This document shows, piece after piece, positions 1 to 8,207 of a stretch of DNA of 64,000 nucleotides (the stretch's first letter is position 1; each line of letters begins with the position of its first letter). Location of the stretch: positions 62,001-126,000 of the forward strand of contig CAWBXR010000006.1 of assembly GCA_963792815.1 (NCBI GenBank), given 5' to 3'. This DNA is from JARRPM01 sp963792815. GTDB lineage: Bacteria; Pseudomonadota; Gammaproteobacteria; Pseudomonadales; Halieaceae. The position numbers and the translations under genes are program-made. The notes beneath the pieces are model-generated. The model saw only the letters and a list, made by a program, of their open reading frames with translations, ran no database searches and had not been told where the DNA came from.

Positions 1-932
1 CTGGCTGCGCCTGGCCCGTCCGCGACAGCCATGTCCCGGGCTACAGCCGCCACCAGGCCCGGTGTGGGCCGCATAGCCAGGCACTCCAGCAGGTAGGCCC
101 GCAAAGCTTGCTGATCGCCCAGCTCATCGTGGCATTTACGCAACAGGTCGATGGTTTCCGGCAGGTGATCGGGATCCTGCACACGCACCCGCTGCAGTGC
201 CTGCACCGCCTCCCGGTAGCGGCCGGCGTCGTACTCCAGCTGACTCAGCAGCATGGAGGCGCGGATGCACTGCTTGTCGTGGGCCAGGGCGTCCTGCAAC
301 AGCTGGCGCGCCGCCGCCGGGTCGCCGCCGAACCGGGCCTCCTCCGCCAACTCACAGCAATAATGCGCCAGTCGCAGAGCCGGTCTCTGGCCGCGTTCCG
401 GCATGGCCTGGGAGGCGCGTCGGTCGCGCTGTGATTTACGCGGCAACAGTGCCTTGGCTACATCGATGGCGCGCCGCCAATCCCGCTCGATTTCATAGAT
501 TTCCAGCAGATGCGCCTGGCCGGCCCGGGCCTGTTCCGGAAAATCCTGCACCAGTTCGAGCAGCAGCTCTTCCGCGCGATCCAGCAGGCCCGCGCTGATA
601 TAGTCCCGGGCCAGCTCGAGCCTGGCGCGCACCGCGTCATCGACCGTAAGGCTGGGCCGCGCGAGCACGTCCTGGTGAACACGCACCGCGCCATCCACCT
701 CCCCGCGCCTGCGCAGCTGAACGCCAAGCGCAATGCGGGTTTGCGCGCTGGCCCCATCTGCCGCGAGGCCATCGACGATGTCGTCCCGGGGGAGATCCCT
801 GGCGCCGCGCGCATCGCGGCGACCGGAAAAATAGTCGTTCGGTGCGGCAGCCCGCGCAGAACTGCGCCGGCCCAACACCCAACCGATGACAATCGCGGCA
901 AATAAAAACCCAAAAATTACGAGGTCAGTCAC
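1..932 (-). CDS. lapB: LapB (YciM), TPR protein controlling LPS synthesis, 3' end cut by window
   Basis: LapB is an inner-membrane anchored tetratricopeptide-repeat protein that controls LPS synthesis by presenting LpxC to the FtsH protease. The visible 310 codons begin at a GTG (930-932) and read MTDLVIFGFLFAAIVIGWVL, a single N-terminal membrane anchor, followed by an RRSSARA stop-transfer and a soluble helical region. TPR-like helices follow, for example around residues 60-130 (LGVQLRRRGEVDGAVRVHQ, then LELARDYISAGLLDRAEELL). The family is about 390 residues long with a C-terminal rubredoxin-like metal site, which would lie beyond base 1. The start overlaps the lapA stop by 8 bases, so the two are translationally coupled. 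Assignment rests on the lapA neighbour, the N-terminal anchor and the repeats. Confidence 0.9.
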   Translation of the reverse strand, partial: MTDLVIFGFLFAAIVIGWVLGRRSSARAAAPNDYFSGRRDARGARDLPRDDIVDGLAADGASAQTRIALGVQLRRRGEVDGAVRVHQDVLARPSLTVDDAVRARLELARDYISAGLLDRAEELLLELVQDFPEQARAGQAHLLEIYEIERDWRRAIDVAKALLPRKSQRDRRASQAMPERGQRPALRLAHYCCELAEEARFGGDPAAARQLLQDALAHDKQCIRASMLLSQLEYDAGRYREAVQALQRVRVQDPDHLPETIDLLRKCHDELGDQQALRAYLLECLAMRPTPGLVAAVARDMAVADGPGAA

Positions 933-1251
933 TGACCGCCAGTTCCGTGCCCCGCACTTGCGTGTTCGCGCCGCGCAGCTGTTCCAGCTCCGCCCGCGTG
1001 CGGGCCAGTTGCCTCTTCGAGGACCCCAGGGCCGTGCGGGCGCGCAATAAATACAACCAGGAGACCAGCAGGCCCGCGAGCCCACCGAGGGCAAACGAGG
1101 CCAGTACCCAGAGCGCGAGGCTGCGGGGCGCAAAAGTGAAAACAAGCATATCCAGCGGAACCGCCTGCTTGTTCTGCAGGGCAAACATCACGCCCAGCGC
1201 AATGCCGGCAAGTAAAATGAGAACTGTAAATATGGTGCGCAGCTGTTTCAT
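925..1251 (-). CDS. lapA: LapA, small inner-membrane LPS assembly protein
   Basis: A 108-residue protein with two hydrophobic segments: roughly residues 5-25 (IFTVLILLAGIALGVMFAL) and 45-68 (LWVLASFALGGLAGLLVSWL). A charged coiled-coil-like C-terminus follows (KRQLARTRAELEQLRG). This is the LapA/DUF1049 architecture, normally encoded directly ahead of lapB, and it is here with an 8-base overlap. LapA works with LapB in control and assembly of lipopolysaccharide at the inner membrane. The start ATG (1249-1251) puts the first hydrophobic segment at the very N-terminus, as in the family. Confidence 0.9.
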   Translation of the reverse strand: MKQLRTIFTVLILLAGIALGVMFALQNKQAVPLDMLVFTFAPRSLALWVLASFALGGLAGLLVSWLYLLRARTALGSSKRQLARTRAELEQLRGANTQVRGTELAVSD

Positions 1252-1329
1252 GATGACATCCGCTTCAGATTAAACGATGCGACAGCTTCGGAATGCCTAC
1301 CCCGGCCGCCCCTGATGCATGCGGCAGGC

Positions 1330-1626
1330 TCACAGCCCCATCTGCAAGCCCAGGTTAACGCGCTCGCGCAGTTCCTTGCCGGGCTTGAAGTGCGGGACGT
1401 ACTTGCCGGTCAGTTCGACCGAGTCGCCGGTTTTCGGGTTGCGGCCTCTACGGGGCTCGCGAAAATGCAGGGAAAAGCTGCCAAATCCACGGATCTCGAT
1501 ACGCTCGCCCGATGACAGCGCCTGGGACATATGCTCCAGCACGGTCTTCACCGCCAGCTCCACATCCTTGGATGACAACTGGGTCTGCCTTGCCGCGATG
1601 GCTTCTATCAATTCACTTTTTGTCAC
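1330..1626 (-). CDS. ihfB: Integration host factor subunit beta
   Basis: Encodes 98 residues of the HU/IHF family, the beta subunit of the IHF heterodimer that bends DNA sharply at specific sites. The N-terminus VTKSELIEAIAARQTQL and the DNA-binding arm (RIEIRGFGSFSLHFREPRRG, then GRNPKTG) are diagnostic of IhfB. I chose the GTG at 1624-1626: it matches the usual N-terminus of the family and is preceded by a strong AGGAGG-type ribosome-binding site 5 bases upstream, although the frame stays open 12 codons further. It lies downstream of rpsA as in other gammaproteobacteria. It is separated from rpsA by a terminator and two repeats, so a promoter of its own is likely. Confidence 0.95.
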   Translation of the reverse strand: MTKSELIEAIAARQTQLSSKDVELAVKTVLEHMSQALSSGERIEIRGFGSFSLHFREPRRGRNPKTGDSVELTGKYVPHFKPGKELRERVNLGLQMGL

Positions 1627-1677
1627 AGGGCCTCCTTTCTCAGAGGTTTTATTATCGATCATTGCCGTTGGACGAGT

Positions 1678-1706
1678 ATTGTGGCCTCTGGGCGATATTT
1701 TCGCAA
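1678..1706 (-). promoter_or_regulatory. Candidate sigma-70 promoter for ihfB
   Basis: On the minus strand TTGCGA (bases 1706-1701) is followed after 17 bases by CACAAT (1683-1678), each matching four of six consensus positions. The region is AT-rich compared with its surroundings and lies about 50 bases upstream of the ihfB start. A promoter is expected here because a terminator separates ihfB from rpsA. Sequence-only prediction. Confidence 0.35.
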
Positions 1707-1831
1707 GTCGTTATTTTTTAACGAAAAAGTGGGTTGATTGGAGGTTTGCGATTGCATTTTCAGCCCGCCGGGTTCACACCGAAAAATATTCTATCGGGCA
1801 TCAACAGATAATATGCCGCTCCGATCGCGGC

Positions 1832-1974
1832 GGAGAGCGGGGGGTTGCCTCGCTCCACGGCTGCGGCCCTCCGGGCTGCCCTCAGTCGGTTGGGAGCCTT
1901 AAAGCGCTGCGCTGTCTCCCGCCGCTCCCTCGGCGTGCGCCTTTTACGTTCCGCGAGGCAACCCCCCGCTCTCC
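1832..1974 (+). repeat. Intergenic palindrome-bounded element, copy 1
   Basis: Non-coding element in the 683-base gap between ihfB and rpsA. It is bounded by perfect 22-base inverted arms at 1832-1853 and 1953-1974 (ggagagcggggggttgcctc + gc and its complement). Its inner region 1854-1954 is homologous to copy 2 in opposite orientation, with about 87 of 101 positions identical by eye. The arms are unrelated in sequence to those of copy 2. Inside, GGGAGC and GCTCCC can form a second stem. No reading frame in it looks coding. Apart from the two copies, the ihfB promoter and the rpsA terminator, I see nothing else in the gap. Confidence 0.85.
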
Positions 1975-2051
1975 ACCGCAGCAAGTTCAGTCTATGAAGC
2001 TTCAATAGCATCGCCATTACCTCGGCAGTTTTGTTTACATGCTCAACGCAA

Positions 2052-2200
2052 GGCAGGGGTCCGGGTGTGTCCTGGCGGAATGTAAAAGGCCAGCGCCGAG
2101 GGAGTGGAGGGAGACAGCGCAGCGTTTTCAGGCTCCCGACCGACTGAGGGTACCCCGGAGGGGCGCGGCCATGGAGCCAGGACACACCCGGATTCCTGCC
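2052..2200 (-). repeat. Intergenic palindrome-bounded element, copy 2 (inverted)
   Basis: Second copy, reversed relative to copy 1 and 77 bases from it. Arms at 2052-2076 and 2176-2200 are complementary over 25 bases with two mismatches (core CCGGGTGTGTCCTGGC). The inner region 2075-2175 aligns without gaps to copy 1. It includes the shared blocks CCCTCAGTCGGT, CGCTGCGCTGTCTCCC and CTTTTACATTCCGC (copy 1 has CGTTCCGC at the last). Because the two copies are inverted, the whole stretch 1832-2200 could also fold as one large imperfect hairpin. Confidence 0.85.
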
Positions 2201-2241
2201 GAAAATGGAACGGCACGCAACCGCTTAGAATGCGATGAAAC

Positions 2242-2273
2242 AAAAAAAAGGCCCGCCGAAGCGAGCCCTTTTT
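2242..2273 (-). terminator. Rho-independent terminator after rpsA
   Basis: On the minus strand, AAAGGGCTCGC and GCGGGCCTTT form an 11-base-pair stem with two G-U pairs around a TTCG loop, followed by an uninterrupted T tract. It lies 37 bases beyond the rpsA stop codon and ends the long gyrA-to-rpsA transcript. Confidence 0.85.
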
Positions 2274-2309
2274 GCTGCAAACCCGGGCACAGGGCCCGGG
2301 GTGGCAGGA

Positions 2310-3986
2310 TTACTTCTCGGCCATCTGCGCCTTGATCAGGTCGCCGATAGTACCCGGGGAAGCAGATTCGACTTCCTGGTCCTTGAGGGACTTGACGGCT
2401 TCCTGCTCATCTTCGTAGTCCTTGGCCTTGATGGACAGACCCAGGCCGCGGTTCTTGCGGTCCACGGAGATGATCTTGGCTTCGACAGAGTCGCCGACCT
2501 TGAACATGCTGCGGGCGTCTTCCACCTTGTCGCGGCTTATGTCGGAGGCTTTCAGGATACCCTCGACTTCTTCCGCCAGCTTGATCACCACGGACTTGGC
2601 GTCCACCTCGGTGACTTCACCGGTTACGATGGAACCGCGATCGTTCTCGGCCACGTAGTTGCCGAAGGGATCGTCTTCCAGCTGCTTGATGCCCAGGGAG
2701 ATGCGCTCGCGCTCAGGGTCGATGGACAGGATGACGGTTTCGATTTCGTCGCCCTTCTTGTAGTTACGCACTGCCTCTTCGCCAGCTTCGTTCCAGCTGA
2801 TGTCGGACAGGTGAACCAGGCCATCGATGTTGCCTTCCAGGCCGATGAAGATACCGAAGTCGGTGATCGACTTGATGTTGCCGGAAATCTTCGCGCCCTT
2901 GGCATAGGTGCCGGCAAAGGCGTCCCAGGGGTTTTGCTGGCACTGTTTGATACCCAGCGAGATGCGGCGACGCTCCTCGTCGATATCCAGCACCATCACC
3001 TCTACCTCGTCGCCCAGCTGGACGATTTTGGAGGGGTGTACATTCTTGTTGGTCCAGTCCATTTCGGACACGTGCACCAGGCCTTCAACACCCTCTTCAA
3101 GTTCGGCAAAACAACCGTAGTCGGTGAGGTTGGTGATGCGCGCCTTGACGCGGCTGCCCTCGGGGTAGCGACCGGTGATGGCGACCCATGGATCCTCGCC
3201 CAGTTGCTTGAGGCCGAGTGATACGCGGTTGCGCTCGCGGTCGAACTTGAGGATCTTGACGTCGATTTCCTGGCCGACTTCAACGATCTCGGAGGGATGC
3301 TTGATCCGCTTCCAGGCCATGTCGGTAATGTGCAGCAGGCCATCCACGCCGCCCAGGTCCACAAACGCGCCGTAATCGGTCAGGTTCTTGACCACGCCCT
3401 TCACGGACATGCCTTCCTGCAGCGATTCCAGCAGAGCGTCGCGCTCGGAGCTGTTGGCTTCTTCCATCACAGCGCGGCGTGAAACCACCACGTTGTTGCG
3501 CTTCTGGTCCAGCTTGATGACCTTGAACTCGAGTTCCTTGCCTTCCAGGTGCACGGTCTCGCGCACCGGACGCACATCCACCAGAGAGCCCGGCAAAAAC
3601 GCGCGAATAGTATTGATGTCGACGGTAAAGCCACCCTTGACCTTGCCGTTGATAACGCCCTTGACCATCTCGTCCGCCTCGTGGGCAGCCTCGAGTTCTT
3701 TCCACGCCTCGGCGCGCTTGGCCTTTTCACGGGACAGCTTGGTTTCGCCGAAACCGTCTTCCACGGTTTCCAGCGCCACCTGAACTTCGTCGCCGATGCT
3801 GAGCGTGCATTCGCCGCTGGCGTCGGTGAACTGGGCACGAGGGATAACACCTTCGGACTTCAAGCCCGCATGGACGGTGACCCACTCGTTGTCTATGTCG
3901 ATAACCACACCCGTGACGATGGCGCCAGGTTGCATGTCGACGGTTTTCAGACTCTCTTCAAATAGTTCGGCGAAAGATTCGCTCAT
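2310..3986 (-). CDS. rpsA: 30S ribosomal protein S1
   Basis: 558 residues, the normal S1 length, with six consecutive S1 (OB-fold) domains. Characteristic repeats are GAFVDLGGVDGLLHITDM, GCFAELEEGVEGLVHVSEM and GIFIGLEGNIDGLVHLSDI, each followed by R..RISLG-type strands. S1 binds mRNA leaders and brings them to the 30S subunit. The N-terminus MSESFAELFEESL matches the family. It follows cmk after 155 bases, a long leader in which S1 autoregulation would be expected by analogy with E. coli; I cannot see a specific operator. The terminator at 2242-2273 follows it. Confidence 0.98.
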   Translation of the reverse strand: MSESFAELFEESLKTVDMQPGAIVTGVVIDIDNEWVTVHAGLKSEGVIPRAQFTDASGECTLSIGDEVQVALETVEDGFGETKLSREKAKRAEAWKELEAAHEADEMVKGVINGKVKGGFTVDINTIRAFLPGSLVDVRPVRETVHLEGKELEFKVIKLDQKRNNVVVSRRAVMEEANSSERDALLESLQEGMSVKGVVKNLTDYGAFVDLGGVDGLLHITDMAWKRIKHPSEIVEVGQEIDVKILKFDRERNRVSLGLKQLGEDPWVAITGRYPEGSRVKARITNLTDYGCFAELEEGVEGLVHVSEMDWTNKNVHPSKIVQLGDEVEVMVLDIDEERRRISLGIKQCQQNPWDAFAGTYAKGAKISGNIKSITDFGIFIGLEGNIDGLVHLSDISWNEAGEEAVRNYKKGDEIETVILSIDPERERISLGIKQLEDDPFGNYVAENDRGSIVTGEVTEVDAKSVVIKLAEEVEGILKASDISRDKVEDARSMFKVGDSVEAKIISVDRKNRGLGLSIKAKDYEDEQEAVKSLKDQEVESASPGTIGDLIKAQMAEK

Positions 3987-4141
3987 TGCACATTACCTGT
4001 AAAAAATGATCGGTGGTTACCCACCTCTAACCGCGCCTCCAGCCGACCCGGGTCATCCTCTGTAAACTGCTGCCCCACACCCTGACTGGATTCAGCGGGA
4101 GCAACAGGATTTTTTGCCATTTGCAGGAATATCGGCGCATA

Positions 4142-4828
4142 TCACGCAGGGATAAGCCCTCGTTCCATCACCTTTTGCATCACCTGTGCGAACACATCCT
4201 CGATAGGAGTGGCGGTGCTGTCGATGACTATGGCGTCTTCCGCGGGCACCAGGGGCGCGACATCACGACTGCTGTCGCGTTCATCGCGTTCCTCTATGTC
4301 CTTTAGAAGGCGCGGGAGACTAACATTTTCTCCCTTTGCAATCAACTGCTTGAAGCGTCGCTCGGCCCGCTCCAGGGCGCTGGCGGTAAGGAATATCTTG
4401 AGGGGCGCGGCGGGGAAAACCACCGTGCCCATATCGCGGCCGTCGGCTACCAGGCCCGGGGCCTGGCAGAATTCCCGCTGGCGCGCCAGCAGGGCATCGC
4501 GCACCGCGGGAATCGCCGCCACGGTAGAAGCACCGCGGCCACCCTCCTCCGTACGGATCTCCCGGCTCACATCCCGGCCTTTGTATGACACCAGGATCTC
4601 CCCGCTGGGCGAGGCGCGGAAGCCGACCTGGAGATGGCGGGCAATTTCCGTTACGGCTGGGTGGTCATCCCAGCTGACCCCCTCGATCAGGCAGGCCTGG
4701 CCTGTTACCCGATAGAGCGCGCCGCTGTCGAGAAAATGCCAGCCGAGGGTATCCGCCAGCATGTGGCTGATGGTGCCCTTGCCGGCGCCGCTGGGTCCAT
4801 CCACTGTTATTACCGGGATATCCGCCAT
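4142..4828 (-). CDS. cmk: Cytidylate kinase
   Basis: 228 residues. The N-terminus IPVITVDGPSGAGKGTISHM contains the P-loop GPSGAGKGT of bacterial CMP kinases. DGRDMGTVVFP and the basic RRFKQLIAKG segment are further hallmarks. It phosphorylates CMP and dCMP to the diphosphates. It starts 3 bases after the aroA stop, so it is co-transcribed with the aromatic genes, and it precedes rpsA as in most gammaproteobacteria. Length is as usual for the family. Confidence 0.97.
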   Translation of the reverse strand: MADIPVITVDGPSGAGKGTISHMLADTLGWHFLDSGALYRVTGQACLIEGVSWDDHPAVTEIARHLQVGFRASPSGEILVSYKGRDVSREIRTEEGGRGASTVAAIPAVRDALLARQREFCQAPGLVADGRDMGTVVFPAAPLKIFLTASALERAERRFKQLIAKGENVSLPRLLKDIEERDERDSSRDVAPLVPAEDAIVIDSTATPIEDVFAQVMQKVMERGLIPA

Positions 4829-4831
4829 GGG

Positions 4832-6136
4832 TCAGTCTGTCATCGCTGAGATCTGCAGTCCCAGGCCCCGGGCCAGGGCGTCAAACCCGGGGAACGAGGT
4901 CGCGACGTGGTCACAGTCCAGCACCCGGATTTCCTCCTCGGCCCGCAACGCCGCGATGGCAAAGGACATGGCGATGCGATGGTCGTGAAACGTCCTGATC
5001 ACCCCACCCCCAAGGGTTCCACCCTCGATAATAATGCCGTCGTCCAGCACCTCGTTGTCGATGCCCAGGGTGGTCAGGCCCTCGGCCATGGAGGCAATCC
5101 GATCGCTTTCCTTGACCCGCAACTCGCCGGCGCCGCGCAAGACAGTGCGCCCCCGGGCGCAGGCGGCCGCTATAAACAGGGCCGGGAACTCGTCGATCGC
5201 CAATGGCACCTGGTCCTGGGGAATTTCGATACCCTGCAGCGGCGCATAGCGTACCCGGATATCGGCCACCGGCTCACCGCCCACCTCGCGCTGGTTGCGC
5301 AGCGTGATATCCGCGCCCATCAGCTTGAGGATATTGATGACGCCGGTGCGGGTGGGGTTGATGCCCACGTGGGTCAGCAACAGGTCCGAGCCCGGCGCGA
5401 TACTGGCCGCCACCAGGAAAAACGCCGCCGAGGAGATATCCGCGGGAACGTCAATTGAAGTTGCCTGCAGGGCGCCGCCACCGGCCAGGGCGATCACGCC
5501 GTTGTCGTTGGTGACCTCGTAGCCAAAGCCCCGCAGCATCCGCTCGGTGTGGTCGCGAGTGGGTGCGGGCTCGGTTACCGATGTGGTGCCGCTGGCATAC
5601 AGCCCTGCCAGCAAGACACAGGACTTGACCTGGGCACTGGCCATCGGCAGGTCGTAGTGGATGCCGGTGAGCTGCCTGCCCCCGCTGATATGCAGGGGCG
5701 GCCTGCCGCCGTCGGCCCCGCGTATTTCTGCGCCCATCAGGGTCAGCGGGTCGATCACCCTGCCCATGGGCCGGCCGCGCAGGGACTCGTCTCCGGTCAG
5801 CTCGCAGCTGAAAGGCTGGCCTGCCAGCAGGCCAGCCAGCAGCCGGATACTGGTGCCCGAGTTGCCCAAATCCAGGGGCCGCTCGGGGGCGCGCAGGCCG
5901 TTGAGCCCCACCCCGTGGATGGTGACCCGGCCATCCTCCGGGCCTTCGATCTGCACGCCCATGTCGCGAAAGGCTGCCACCGTTGCCAGGGCGTCCTCGC
6001 CCTCGAGGAAGCCGCTGACCCGGGTCACGCCCTCAGCCAGGGCGCCGAGCATGATGGAGCGATGGGAAATCGATTTGTCTCCCGGGACCCGCGCTTCGCC
6101 GGTGATATCGCCGCCTGGCAGTAATTTGAATTCCAT
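4832..6136 (-). CDS. aroA: 3-phosphoshikimate 1-carboxyvinyltransferase (EPSP synthase)
   Basis: 434 residues. The shikimate-pathway enzyme joins shikimate-3-phosphate and PEP. Visible motifs are VPGDKSISHR (substrate-binding Lys/Ser), LDLGNSGTSIRLLAGLLAG, and RVKESDRI with DHRIAMSFAI near the C-terminus. I chose the ATG at 6134-6136 (MEFKLLPGGDITGEARV); the frame is open 42 codons further, but only by overlapping tyrA, and that part has no homologous look. It lies 16 bases after tyrA and in a different frame, so unlike the Pseudomonas TyrA-AroA fusion the two proteins are separate. Confidence 0.96.
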   Translation of the reverse strand: MEFKLLPGGDITGEARVPGDKSISHRSIMLGALAEGVTRVSGFLEGEDALATVAAFRDMGVQIEGPEDGRVTIHGVGLNGLRAPERPLDLGNSGTSIRLLAGLLAGQPFSCELTGDESLRGRPMGRVIDPLTLMGAEIRGADGGRPPLHISGGRQLTGIHYDLPMASAQVKSCVLLAGLYASGTTSVTEPAPTRDHTERMLRGFGYEVTNDNGVIALAGGGALQATSIDVPADISSAAFFLVAASIAPGSDLLLTHVGINPTRTGVINILKLMGADITLRNQREVGGEPVADIRVRYAPLQGIEIPQDQVPLAIDEFPALFIAAACARGRTVLRGAGELRVKESDRIASMAEGLTTLGIDNEVLDDGIIIEGGTLGGGVIRTFHDHRIAMSFAIAALRAEEEIRVLDCDHVATSFPGFDALARGLGLQISAMTD

Positions 6137-6152
6137 AAGCTTTCTCTTGGGG

Positions 6153-7070
6153 TCAGGGCTCTGGGGCTTTGGGCTGGCTGCGCCCGGCCAGAATAGCGGC
6201 GAATTCGTCCCGCGCCCGCTTGGCCCGGGTGAAAGTACCGAACAACTCATCGCCATCCTCATCCTGCACGGCCTGCCGCAGCTGCCCCAGGTGTGCGCTG
6301 AAAAGGTCGATAGAATCCAGCAGGGCCGACTTGTTGGCGATAGCGATATCGCGCCACATGGCCGGGTCGCTGGAGGCTATCCGGGTAAAATCCCTAAAGC
6401 CACCCGCGGCGAAGCGGAAGATGTCATTGCTGGCGGGGGATTGGGCCAGTGCGTCAACCAGGGCGTAGGCCAGCACGTGGGGCAGGTGGCTGGTGGCCGC
6501 CAGCACGGCATCGTGTTCCGCCACTGCCATATCGACCACCTCGGCGCCGGTGCTCGCCCACATGGCCCGAACCAGTTCAACGGCCTGCGGGTCATTGCCC
6601 TGTTCCGGGGTGAGGATCACCCGGTGGTTAATGAACAGGTCGGCGGACGAGGCCTCGACCCCGCTGCGCTCGGAACCGGCAATGGGATGCGCCAGTACCA
6701 GCTGTGGCGGCATGGCACCCGCTGCATTGACTGCCGCGTCGCGCAGGTTGCCCTTGACGCTGGCCACATCGGTAATCACAGGGCCGCGCTTGCCCGGCTG
6801 CAGCCTGGGCAGAATATCGGCCAGCATATCCGCGGCGATCAGGGTCGGCGTACACAGCACCAGGATGTCCGCCCGTTCTATGGCCGTGTCCAGGTCCAGG
6901 GTAAAGTCATCTATCACCCCCAGCTCCACCCCGCGCCGCAGGGAGGCCTCGCGATGGCCCCAGCCGACAAAGTGCTTGCTGAAGCCGCTGCGGCGCAGCG
7001 CCCGCGCCAGCGAGCCGCCGATCAGGCCCAGCCCCAGGATGACGACCGTGTCCGCGGAATACTCTCTCAC
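6153..7070 (-). CDS. tyrA: Prephenate dehydrogenase (stand-alone TyrA)
   Basis: 305 residues with an N-terminal NAD(P)-binding Rossmann motif (VVILGLGLIGGSLARAL, residues about 9-25). The dehydrogenase signature HPIAGSERSGVEAS is near residue 130. The helical C-terminal dimerisation half carries ATSHLPHVLAYALVD. It oxidatively decarboxylates prephenate (or arogenate) towards tyrosine. No chorismate mutase domain is present. The GTG start (7068-7070) comes one base after the pheA stop, indicating coupling. In Pseudomonas a hisC2 gene sits between these two genes; here it is absent. Confidence 0.93.
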   Translation of the reverse strand: MREYSADTVVILGLGLIGGSLARALRRSGFSKHFVGWGHREASLRRGVELGVIDDFTLDLDTAIERADILVLCTPTLIAADMLADILPRLQPGKRGPVITDVASVKGNLRDAAVNAAGAMPPQLVLAHPIAGSERSGVEASSADLFINHRVILTPEQGNDPQAVELVRAMWASTGAEVVDMAVAEHDAVLAATSHLPHVLAYALVDALAQSPASNDIFRFAAGGFRDFTRIASSDPAMWRDIAIANKSALLDSIDLFSAHLGQLRQAVQDEDGDELFGTFTRAKRARDEFAAILAGRSQPKAPEP

Positions 7071-7071
7071 G

Positions 7072-8190
7072 CTAGAGCACGGCCCGGGGATAGGACCCCA
7101 GTGGCTTCAGCAGGATGGATTGCTCTTCCAGTTCGGTGACGATGGCGGCAATGCCCGGATCCCGTAAATGCCCTTCAAATTCGATAAAGAAAACATAGGC
7201 CCACTTCTCGGTACGCGAGGGCCGGGTATCGATGCGGGTCAGGCTGACGCCGGCCCGGCGGAAGGGATCCAGCAGGGAAAACAGGGCGCCGGGCTTGTTG
7301 CGGCTCGATACGATGATAGAGGTCTTGTCCATGCCACTGGGCGGCACCTCCTCCCGTCCGATTACCAGGAACCGGGTAGTGTTGTCGGGGTAATCTTCGA
7401 TATTGCGCGCCAGCGGCTGCAGCTGGTAGAGCTCCTCGGCCATGTCCCCCGCCACCGCCGCCACCCCGGGTGTCGTTGCTGCAAGCCGCGCGGCCTCGCC
7501 GTTGCTGCTGACCGCCTTGCGTTCAACTTTCGGCCAGTGCCGGTCGAGCCAGTTGCGGCACTGGGCCAGGGCCTGCTGATGGGCGCAGATCAGCATCACA
7601 TCCTCTTCCGGCGTGCCCGGCGCCGCCAGCAGGTGATGGCAGATCCGCATCTCGACTTCGCCGGAGATCTTGAGCGGCGAGTCCATGAAGTTGTCCAGGG
7701 TGTGGCTGACCATGCCCTCGGTGGAATTTTCTACCGGCACGACACCGTAATTGCACTCGCCCGACTCCACCTGGGCAAACACCGTATCGATGGTGGGCTG
7801 GGGTACGCAGATGGCCGCATGACCGAAATGCTTGATGGAGGCCGCCTGGGTAAAGGTACCCTCGGGCCCGAGGTAGGCCACCTGCAGGGGGCGCTCCAGC
7901 GCCAGGCAGGCCGACATGATTTCGCGAAAAACGTGGGCCACACTCTCCCCAGCCAGGGGACCGGCGTCGCGCTCGATGATCCGCCGCAACACCTGCGCCT
8001 CCCGTTCAGGCCGGTAGAAAACCACCTCCGCTTCAGGTTCGCCGCGGGAGCGGACCTGCTCTGCCTCCTCCAGCTTGATCGCCGCGACCCGCTGGGCACA
8101 CTGCGCCCGGCGGCTGATAAGCGCCTGGATCTCCTGGTCGATGGCATCGATGTCAGCCCTGACCTGCTCTAGATTCCTGGTGTCCGCCAT
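7072..8190 (-). CDS. pheA: Bifunctional chorismate mutase / prephenate dehydratase
   Basis: 372 residues (P-protein). An N-terminal AroQ-type chorismate mutase domain (about residues 5-90, LEQVRADIDAIDQEIQALIS) is followed by the dehydratase domain (about 100-280, YLGPEGTFTQAA and VPVENSTEGMVSHTLDNF). A C-terminal ACT domain (about 285-370) has GALFSLLDPFRRAGVSLTRI followed by the ESRP-equivalent DTRPSR, which binds phenylalanine for feedback inhibition. It converts chorismate to phenylpyruvate. It sits between serC (17-base gap) and tyrA (1-base gap). Confidence 0.96.
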   Translation of the reverse strand: MADTRNLEQVRADIDAIDQEIQALISRRAQCAQRVAAIKLEEAEQVRSRGEPEAEVVFYRPEREAQVLRRIIERDAGPLAGESVAHVFREIMSACLALERPLQVAYLGPEGTFTQAASIKHFGHAAICVPQPTIDTVFAQVESGECNYGVVPVENSTEGMVSHTLDNFMDSPLKISGEVEMRICHHLLAAPGTPEEDVMLICAHQQALAQCRNWLDRHWPKVERKAVSSNGEAARLAATTPGVAAVAGDMAEELYQLQPLARNIEDYPDNTTRFLVIGREEVPPSGMDKTSIIVSSRNKPGALFSLLDPFRRAGVSLTRIDTRPSRTEKWAYVFFIEFEGHLRDPGIAAIVTELEEQSILLKPLGSYPRAVL

Positions 8191-8207
8191 AGCCGATGAC
8201 TGCCCGC

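Noticed and set aside
1319..2008. Long plus-strand frame opposite ihfB running into the repeats
   Set aside because: It is antisense to ihfB, has no homology-like content, and its 3' half is the translated repeat element, also seen in the inverted copy.
2235..3221. Plus-strand frame of 328 codons within rpsA
   Set aside because: Antisense to the S1 repeats; its repetitive look comes only from the repeated S1 domains.
6137..6262. Extended aroA start or TyrA-AroA fusion
   Set aside because: The extension overlaps tyrA in another frame and has no EPSP-synthase-like sequence; tyrA has its own stop, so no fusion is encoded.
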